A model generated the notes under the pieces. It did no database searches. It saw only the letters and a program-made list of their open reading frames with translations, and was not told the DNA's origin. 6,925 nucleotides of DNA from Chloroflexota bacterium. Lineage in GTDB: Bacteria; Chloroflexota; Anaerolineae; 4572-78; J111. Positions within the stretch are counted from its first letter, which is position 1; every line of letters starts with the position of its first letter. The translations under genes were made by a program, and so were the position numbers. Where the stretch lies: NCBI GenBank assembly GCA_003695455.1, contig RFJF01000124.1:1-6925 (forward strand). The letters run 5' to 3'. Below, piece after piece: positions 1 through 3,441 of this stretch.

Positions 1-354
1 CACCGCCCCGGATGACGCCAGCACCACCCGCTTGATTCCGGCATCGCGCATGGCTTCCATCATGGCTACCGTGCCGCTAACGTTGGTGCGGTTGTACTCG
101 CGGGGGTAGAGCACCGATTCCGGCACCGACACCCGCGCCGCCAGATGCACCACGCAGTCCACGCCGTCCAGCAGCCGCCACATTTTTGGTTTGTCCTCCA
201 CGTCGCCGCGGGTAAAATTGACGGTTGTATCCAGCCGGGCGGCATCGCCGCTGCTCAAATCATCGAGCACCCGCACGGCGTGACCGCGCCGCACCAGCGT
301 GTTAGCCAGCGCCGCGCCAATAAACCCCGCACCGCCGGTAATTAAAAATCGCAT
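1..354 (-). CDS. NAD-dependent epimerase/dehydratase, N-terminal 118 residues (partial)
   Basis: This is the N-terminal part of an extended short-chain dehydrogenase/reductase of the sugar-nucleotide epimerase type (GalE/RfbB/WcaG-like). Such soluble enzymes use bound NAD(P) to epimerise or dehydrate UDP-, dTDP- or GDP-sugars for cell-surface polysaccharides. Seen: a Rossmann dinucleotide-binding motif TGGAGFIG at residues 6-13 (G7, G10, G13), an acidic pair D31-D32 at the end of the second strand that suits NAD ribose binding, the HLAA motif at 70-73, NVSGT at 91-95, and the start of the catalytic segment VLASSGAV at 111-118. The YxxxK catalytic pair lies beyond the window edge, so the substrate cannot be told. 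The ATG at 354-352 lies 2 bases after the stop of the phosphoribosyltransferase gene, with AGGA (363-366) 8 bases upstream inside that gene. This suggests an operon with translational coupling. Family is confident, specificity is not. Confidence 0.93.
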   Translation of the reverse strand, partial: MRFLITGGAGFIGAALANTLVRRGHAVRVLDDLSSGDAARLDTTVNFTRGDVEDKPKMWRLLDGVDCVVHLAARVSVPESVLYPREYNRTNVSGTVAMMEAMRDAGIKRVVLASSGAV

Positions 355-356
355 TT

Positions 357-839
357 TTACGTTCCTACTACGCCGCGTTCCACTTCCCACGGATAAATAA
401 TCCAGTCGGAGGTTTCCACGCCAAAAAAGTCGGGCGATTTATCGGGGAATCGGGAGCGGTGGGGTTTGTAATGCAGCACCACCGAAAATGGCCGCCCGCC
501 GGCCTGATTTACGCGCTCGGTCACGTTGACCACCTGTTTGCCCCGGTCCCAAATATCATCCACAATGAGCACCTGTTTGCCGCGCAGGGCGCTGTCAGCG
601 GGGAATTGCATAAAAACCGGCCAATCCAGATCGTGTTCCTCATCCTCGTAAAAATCCACCGAGGCCACCAACACCTGCAAAATGTTGAGCCGCTCGGCAA
701 AAATGGCCGCCGGAACAATGCCGCCACGGGTAATGGCCAGCACAATATCGTAATTGTAGCCCATGAGCCGGGGGGTCAGGGTGTTGATAATTTTGTCAAC
801 ATCGTGCCAGGTTAAATATATGCGCTTGATTGAATCCAT
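357..839 (-). CDS. Phosphoribosyltransferase, hypoxanthine/xanthine type (COG2236/Gpt-like)
   Basis: A 160-residue type I phosphoribosyltransferase, probably a soluble purine-salvage enzyme that joins a purine base to PRPP. Seen: AITRGG at residues 35-40 followed by IVPA, typical of the N-terminal loop of this family; the PRPP-binding signature VLIVDDIWDRGKQ at 90-102 with the two adjacent aspartates D94 and D95; and a C-terminal IIYPWE at 147-152, matching the hood motif of xanthine/hypoxanthine enzymes. Length fits the short COG2236/Gpt group. The PRPP loop is slightly odd: DRGKQ stands where many relatives have a D-T/S-G-x-T pattern. The ATG at 839 has AGGTG (845-849) 5 bases upstream. The gene is first in a likely two-gene operon with the epimerase and has its own candidate promoter. 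A regulatory phosphoribosyltransferase (PyrR-like) is less likely because of the YPWE end. The exact base used is not known. Confidence 0.88.
   Translation of the reverse strand: MDSIKRIYLTWHDVDKIINTLTPRLMGYNYDIVLAITRGGIVPAAIFAERLNILQVLVASVDFYEDEEHDLDWPVFMQFPADSALRGKQVLIVDDIWDRGKQVVNVTERVNQAGGRPFSVVLHYKPHRSRFPDKSPDFFGVETSDWIIYPWEVERGVVGT
363..366 (-). promoter_or_regulatory. Ribosome binding site of the epimerase gene, inside the upstream gene
   Basis: The minus strand reads TAGGAACGTAAAAATG. The AGGA core lies 8 bases before the epimerase ATG and inside the last codons of the phosphoribosyltransferase gene. Translation of the two genes is therefore likely coupled. Confidence 0.6.
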
Positions 840-862
840 CGCTGCACCTGCAAATTATTTGG

Positions 863-891
863 CAATTGAGTTGAGCCGTGAACCTCAATTG
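863..891. repeat. 8-bp inverted repeat over the promoter start region
   Basis: The arms CAATTGAG (863-870) and CTCAATTG (884-891) are perfectly complementary with a 13-base loop. One arm overlaps the candidate -10 box and the other lies in the expected 5' leader. It could be an operator or a leader hairpin. It lacks a GC-rich stem followed by a T-run, so it is not a convincing terminator for the ComEA-like gene. Confidence 0.5.
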
Positions 892-917
892 TAACATAAT
901 TAAACCAGAGTTGCTAA
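888..917 (-). promoter_or_regulatory. Candidate extended -10 promoter of the phosphoribosyltransferase operon
   Basis: Read on the minus strand, TACAAT (893-888) matches 5 of 6 bases of the -10 consensus and is preceded by TG plus one base, as in extended -10 promoters. TTAGCA (917-912) matches 4 of 6 bases of the -35 consensus at an 18-base spacing. Transcription would start near 881, about 40 bases before the ATG. It lies between the ComEA-like gene and the phosphoribosyltransferase gene, so the latter can be transcribed on its own. Assigned by eye only. Confidence 0.5.
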
Positions 918-938
918 TCATTTGCAGTGCAAACCGCG

Positions 939-1583
939 CTACTCAACCGTGATAAAATCTGCAATTTTGGCGAATGTGGCCGGGCCAATGCCGCTGACCT
1001 GCTGAATTTGTTCGATGGACGAAAAGCCGCCCACCGATTCCCGGTACTCAATGATACGTTGGGCGATTGCCGGCCCAATACCCGGCAGCGAATCCAGCTC
1101 TTCCGGCGTAGCGGTGTTCAGGTTGACGGGGCCGCCGCCGGATGCGCCACCCCGTACCGGCGCGCTCACCGGCGCGGCGCTGCGCCCCTCTACGGGTGGC
1201 GGCGGATTCTCCTCGCCAATGTGCGGCACGTGGATGTGTTGCTGGTCCTGCAATTCCAGCGCCAGGTTGATGCGGTCCGGGTCGGCGTCGGCAGTAAACC
1301 CGCCGGCGGCATCTACCGCATCCTTGATAATGCTGCCCGCCGGCAAAAAATAGACATCGGCCTGCGCCACCGCGCCGGAAATGTAGATACGCACCGGCGC
1401 GGGTGTTGGCGTATTGGCCGGCGGGGTTGTGGCCGTTGCCGTGGGCGCGGCAGTTTCGGCGGGGATAATTTCGATGGGTGTTTGCGCCGGCTGCCGCCAG
1501 TAAAACAGCCCCGCGCCGGCAACGGCAATCACCGACAGCGCCCCAAACACCACACCACGATGTTCATCGAGCCAGGTAGCCAT
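939..1583 (-). CDS. ComEA-like membrane-anchored SLBB and helix-hairpin-helix DNA-binding protein
   Basis: A 214-residue ComEA-family protein. In competent bacteria ComEA is held at the outer face of the membrane and binds incoming double-stranded DNA for the ComEC channel. Seen in order: a short N-terminus; one hydrophobic segment at residues 10-29; a Pro/Thr/Ala-rich linker at 38-63; an SLBB-like domain at 64-123, starting VRIYISGAV and ending HIHVPHIG; a Gly/Pro/Ala-rich linker at 124-152; and a double helix-hairpin-helix domain at 153-214 with NLNTATPEEL, LPGIGPAIAQRI and VSGIGPATFAKI, which has the paired GIGP turns that bind the DNA backbone. This order and length match ComEA. The ATG at 1583 is chosen over a TTG at 1589 because GGAGGAG lies 7 bases before the ATG and only 1 base before the TTG. 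No comEC is visible in the window, so a role in DNA uptake rests on family knowledge only. Confidence 0.9.
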   Translation of the reverse strand: MATWLDEHRGVVFGALSVIAVAGAGLFYWRQPAQTPIEIIPAETAAPTATATTPPANTPTPAPVRIYISGAVAQADVYFLPAGSIIKDAVDAAGGFTADADPDRINLALELQDQQHIHVPHIGEENPPPPVEGRSAAPVSAPVRGGASGGGPVNLNTATPEELDSLPGIGPAIAQRIIEYRESVGGFSSIEQIQQVSGIGPATFAKIADFITVE

Positions 1584-1590
1584 AGGCAAT

Positions 1591-1597
1591 CTCCTCC
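1591..1597 (-). promoter_or_regulatory. Strong ribosome binding site that sets the ComEA-like start
   Basis: The minus strand reads GGAGGAG, a near-perfect Shine-Dalgarno sequence, 7 bases before the ATG at 1583. The in-frame TTG at 1589 would be only 1 base away, so the ATG is the real start. Confidence 0.8.
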
Positions 1598-1740
1598 AAA
1601 ATCAGACATCAAGAGCCGGGGGCAGAGGCGGCAACTCTGCAACGTGCCGCCCGTCACCTGCACGCCCGCCACAGATTACGTTGATTTTGTAGCCAGTGTA
1701 CCAAACAGACATCGCCGGGGGAGTCTCTTTTTAAACCAGT

Positions 1741-1786
1741 TTTGTGAATTTACCAACAATTCAGGTAAAATTTTAAGGTTCACAAA
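1741..1786. repeat. Nested inverted repeats in the divergent intergenic region
   Basis: The outer arms are TTTGTGAA (1741-1748) and TTCACAAA (1779-1786). Directly inside lie TTTACC (1749-1754) and GGTAAA (1764-1769). The left arms are contiguous; the right arms are separated by 9 bases. The arrangement surrounds the candidate promoter of the MazG-like gene. The TGTGA and TCACA halves resemble CRP/FNR-type half-sites, but they are 32 bases apart rather than 6, so a single CRP-type site is not supported. Confidence 0.55.
1742..1771 (+). promoter_or_regulatory. Candidate promoter of the MazG-like gene
   Basis: TTGTGA (1742-1747, 4 of 6 consensus bases) and TAAAAT (1766-1771, 5 of 6) are 18 bases apart, about 50 bases before the ATG. 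Both boxes fall within inverted-repeat arms, which would suit regulation by a repressor. Assigned by eye. Confidence 0.4.
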
Positions 1787-1789
1787 TTT

Positions 1790-1799
1790 ATACCGGTAT
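1790..1799. repeat. Perfect 10-bp palindrome ATACCGGTAT
   Basis: ATACCGGTAT is a perfect palindrome 3 bases after the nested inverted repeat and 11 bases before the ribosome binding site of the MazG-like gene. It would lie just downstream of the candidate transcription start, a usual place for a dimeric repressor site. Short palindromes can occur by chance. Confidence 0.4.
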
Positions 1800-1821
1800 T
1801 GACCCACCACAGGAGCGTGAA

Positions 1822-2175
1822 ATGTCATCTCAAAAACCCACATCGCTGGCCGAACTGCAAAAGCTTGTCACTGAATTCAGAGATGAGCGCAACTGGCGAC
1901 AATTCCATTCACCCAAAAACCTGAGCATGTCCATTGCCATTGAAGCGGCGGAATTGATGGAACATTTCCAATGGCTCACTGTGGAAGAAGCCGCCAACCT
2001 GCCCCAACGCGATTCGCAGATGCGGCAAGCCATTGCCGAGGAACTGGCCGACGTGCTGGTCTACTGCATCAGCCTGGCCGATGTGCTGGAGCTTGACATC
2101 CCGGCTATCATTGCCAACAAAATGGCCAAGAACAACCGCAAATATCCGGCTGACGAGTACCGGGGCCGCTTTTAG
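1822..2175 (+). CDS. MazG-like nucleotide pyrophosphohydrolase (dCTP pyrophosphatase-like)
   Basis: A 117-residue all-alpha NTP pyrophosphatase of the MazG/RS21-C6 (DCTPP1) type. These small soluble enzymes cleave nucleoside triphosphates to monophosphate and pyrophosphate with Mg2+, and are thought to clear non-canonical nucleotides or trim dCTP pools. Seen: FRDERNW at residues 19-25, typical of the dCTPase-like subgroup; the metal-binding helix EAAELMEHFQW at 41-51 (E41, E44); the second helix EELADVLVY at 73-81 (E74, D77), giving the ExxE plus ExxD set; and a basic C-terminal stretch NKMAKNNRKYP at 99-109 that fits phosphate binding. The length is right for a one-domain member. AGGAG (1811-1815) lies 6 bases before the ATG. 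It stands alone on the plus strand, with 312 bases of gene-free DNA after it. The nucleotide preference cannot be read from the sequence. Confidence 0.94.
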   Translation: MSSQKPTSLAELQKLVTEFRDERNWRQFHSPKNLSMSIAIEAAELMEHFQWLTVEEAANLPQRDSQMRQAIAEELADVLVYCISLADVLELDIPAIIANKMAKNNRKYPADEYRGRF

Positions 2176-2191
2176 CAGGTAATTTCGGCTA

Positions 2192-2220
2192 TTGAAGGGT
2201 TTGTATGCGTGTGGTAGGAT
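2192..2220 (+). promoter_or_regulatory. Possible promoter for the hydrolase-kinase cluster
   Basis: TTGAAG (2192-2197, 4 of 6) and TAGGAT (2215-2220, 4 of 6) are 17 bases apart, and TG plus one base precedes the -10 box. It would give a leader of about 260 bases before the hydrolase gene, which is long, so a nearer promoter that I did not recognise may exist. Confidence 0.3.
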
Positions 2221-2350
2221 TACCCCACATCCGGCGGCTGCAAGTTTTCTGCAACGTCAATAAAGTAAAATAAGGGCACAATCAGCCAATTAGGCGTGGT
2301 TCATTTGCACAATGTGCCATCTTTACCAATTCCGACCATTTTCTGTGACC

Positions 2351-2371
2351 TGCGTGTTGCGTATTGCGTGT
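2351..2371. repeat. Heptamer tandem repeat, three copies (TGCGTGT/TGCGTAT)
   Basis: TGCGTGT, TGCGTAT and TGCGTGT follow one another without gaps, with one mismatch between units. The period of 7 matches the larger heptamer tract at 6330-6370, although the unit differs. Short heptamer arrays of this kind lie between genes in some cyanobacteria and Chloroflexota. Confidence 0.7.
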
Positions 2372-2487
2372 AATTTTTGACTCACGGAACACGTACGGGC
2401 CCAATAAAACAGGTCAATGTGTAAAGCTGTTCTCCGGGATATGTGAACCACGCCGCCAATTAAGTTTTGTAACATCGGATAGACGCT

Positions 2488-3441
2488 ATGTTTGTAAAAT
2501 TCTGGGGCACTCGAGGCTCAATCCCCGCCGGGGTTTCAGCACAGGAAATCAGGCACAAAATTCGCCGGGCGCTGGAAGGCGCCGCCGGGCTAAATCTTGA
2601 AGACCCGGCTACGCTGAAACACTACATTGACCGGCTGCCGTTTGCTGTGCAGGGAACGGCCGGCAGCAACACCACCTGCATCGAGGTGCGCTCCGGCGAG
2701 CATATTCTGATTATTGATGCCGGTTCCGGTATTCGCCTGCTGGGGAATGACCTGCTGGCCCGCGGATTTGACCGGGGGCAGCGCCACGCCGATGTTCTGA
2801 TAACGCACACCCACTGGGACCACATTCAGGGTTGGCCCTTTTTTCTGCCGGCGCTGGTGCCGGGCAATCAATTTACAGTACACAGCCCTTACCCGGACCT
2901 GCCCGACCGGCTGGCGCAGCAACAAAATCCCATTTTCTTTCCGGTGCCGCTGTCACAAATGATGGCCCAGATTGAATTTAACCTGCTCCGCGAAAATACG
3001 TGGCACCAGATTGGGCCATTCCGTGTGCAGCCGGTACGTCTGTCTCACCCCGGAATCAATTACGGCTATCGAATTGACGACGGCCAATCCTGCCTGGTTT
3101 GCGCATCTGACGCCGAATACAAACGGGTTGACCCCAAAAGTACAGAAAACTACGTTGAGTTTTTCCGCAACGCGGACCTGCTTATTTTTGACGCCCAGTA
3201 TAATTTAACCGAGGTGCTGGACAAACTCAACTGGGGACACAGCACCCCTATGATGGGCGCTGAACTTGCCTTTAGGGCCAACGTTAAACGGCTGGCGCTG
3301 TTTCACCACGATCCATCCAGCGATGACGAAAAAGTGTGGCGCGGCAAGGAGCAGGCCGAAGCCTACCTTGAACGCCGCCACCCCGGTTACTCCGGCTGCG
3401 AAATTCTGGTGGCCCACGATGGCCTGTCGCTGGAGATTTAA
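2488..3441 (+). CDS. MBL-fold metallohydrolase, PhnP/TaR3-like phosphodiesterase family
   Basis: A 317-residue soluble metallo-beta-lactamase-fold hydrolase of the COG1235 type, whose characterised relatives cleave phosphodiester bonds in small molecules such as cyclic phosphates. Seen: the typical start FWGTRGSIP at residues 5-13; GSNTTCIEV at 59-67; the strand IIDAGSGIRLLG at 75-86; the metal-binding motif HTHWDH at 107-112 (H107, H109, D111, H112); further likely ligands H187 in LSHPG, D208 in CASDAEY and H251 in WGHSTP; and FHHDP at 272-276. The metal site looks complete. An insert at about 18-52 between the first strand and GSNTT is predicted helical. The ATG at 2488 is preferred because the family start motif follows at once; the ribosome site is weak (GGA at 2477-2479). 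The gene ends exactly where the kinase gene begins, so the two are probably translated together. The substrate is unknown; a cyclic-nucleotide role is only a suggestion. Confidence 0.9.
   Translation: MFVKFWGTRGSIPAGVSAQEIRHKIRRALEGAAGLNLEDPATLKHYIDRLPFAVQGTAGSNTTCIEVRSGEHILIIDAGSGIRLLGNDLLARGFDRGQRHADVLITHTHWDHIQGWPFFLPALVPGNQFTVHSPYPDLPDRLAQQQNPIFFPVPLSQMMAQIEFNLLRENTWHQIGPFRVQPVRLSHPGINYGYRIDDGQSCLVCASDAEYKRVDPKSTENYVEFFRNADLLIFDAQYNLTEVLDKLNWGHSTPMMGAELAFRANVKRLALFHHDPSSDDEKVWRGKEQAEAYLERRHPGYSGCEILVAHDGLSLEI
3432..3435 (+). promoter_or_regulatory. Ribosome binding site that favours the TTG start of the kinase
   Basis: GGAG in the last codons of the hydrolase gene lies 6 bases before the TTG at 3442 and 21 bases before the first ATG at 3457. 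The spacing favours the TTG, which directly follows the TAA stop of the hydrolase. Confidence 0.55.

Larger units (their letters stand above)
1584..1821. other. Divergent intergenic region between the ComEA-like gene and the MazG-like gene
   Basis: This 238-base stretch holds no convincing gene. The half near the ComEA-like gene is GC-rich; the part from about 1725 to 1800 is AT-rich and carries nested inverted repeats and candidate promoters. For the MazG-like gene the best fit is TTGTGA (1742-1747), 18 bases, TAAAAT (1766-1771). For the ComEA-like gene a weak minus-strand option is TTGTTG (1759-1754), 18 bases, TTTAAA (1735-1730), which would give a leader of about 140 bases. Confidence 0.5.
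2176..2487. other. Gene-free stretch before the signalling cluster
   Basis: No convincing gene is present in these 312 bases. It holds a possible extended -10 promoter at 2192-2220, a heptamer repeat at 2351-2371, a weak inverted repeat (GGCACA at 2275-2280 with TGTGCC at 2313-2318, 32 bases apart) and AT-rich sequence before the hydrolase start. No clear terminator for the MazG-like gene was seen. Confidence 0.6.

Noticed and set aside
1581..1589. TTG at 1589 as the start of the ComEA-like gene
   Set aside because: It would lie 1 base from the Shine-Dalgarno sequence; the ATG two codons later has the correct 7-base spacing.
1742..1784. CRP-type operator from the TGTGA and TCACA halves
   Set aside because: A CRP site needs about 6 bases between the halves; here 32 separate them.
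927..1802. A long open frame of 291 codons on the plus strand
   Set aside because: It runs antisense through the ComEA-like gene, whose domains and ribosome site are clear. Its translation is rich in Arg, Gly and Cys with no recognisable domain, as expected of a shadow frame in GC-rich DNA.
2275..2318. Transcription terminator after the MazG-like gene
   Set aside because: The stem is only 6 bp with a 32-base loop and no T-run follows, so it does not look like a Rho-independent terminator.
2364..2600. A 78-codon plus-strand frame overlapping the hydrolase start
   Set aside because: It overlaps the conserved start of the hydrolase in another frame, begins inside the heptamer repeat, and has no ribosome site or recognisable motif.
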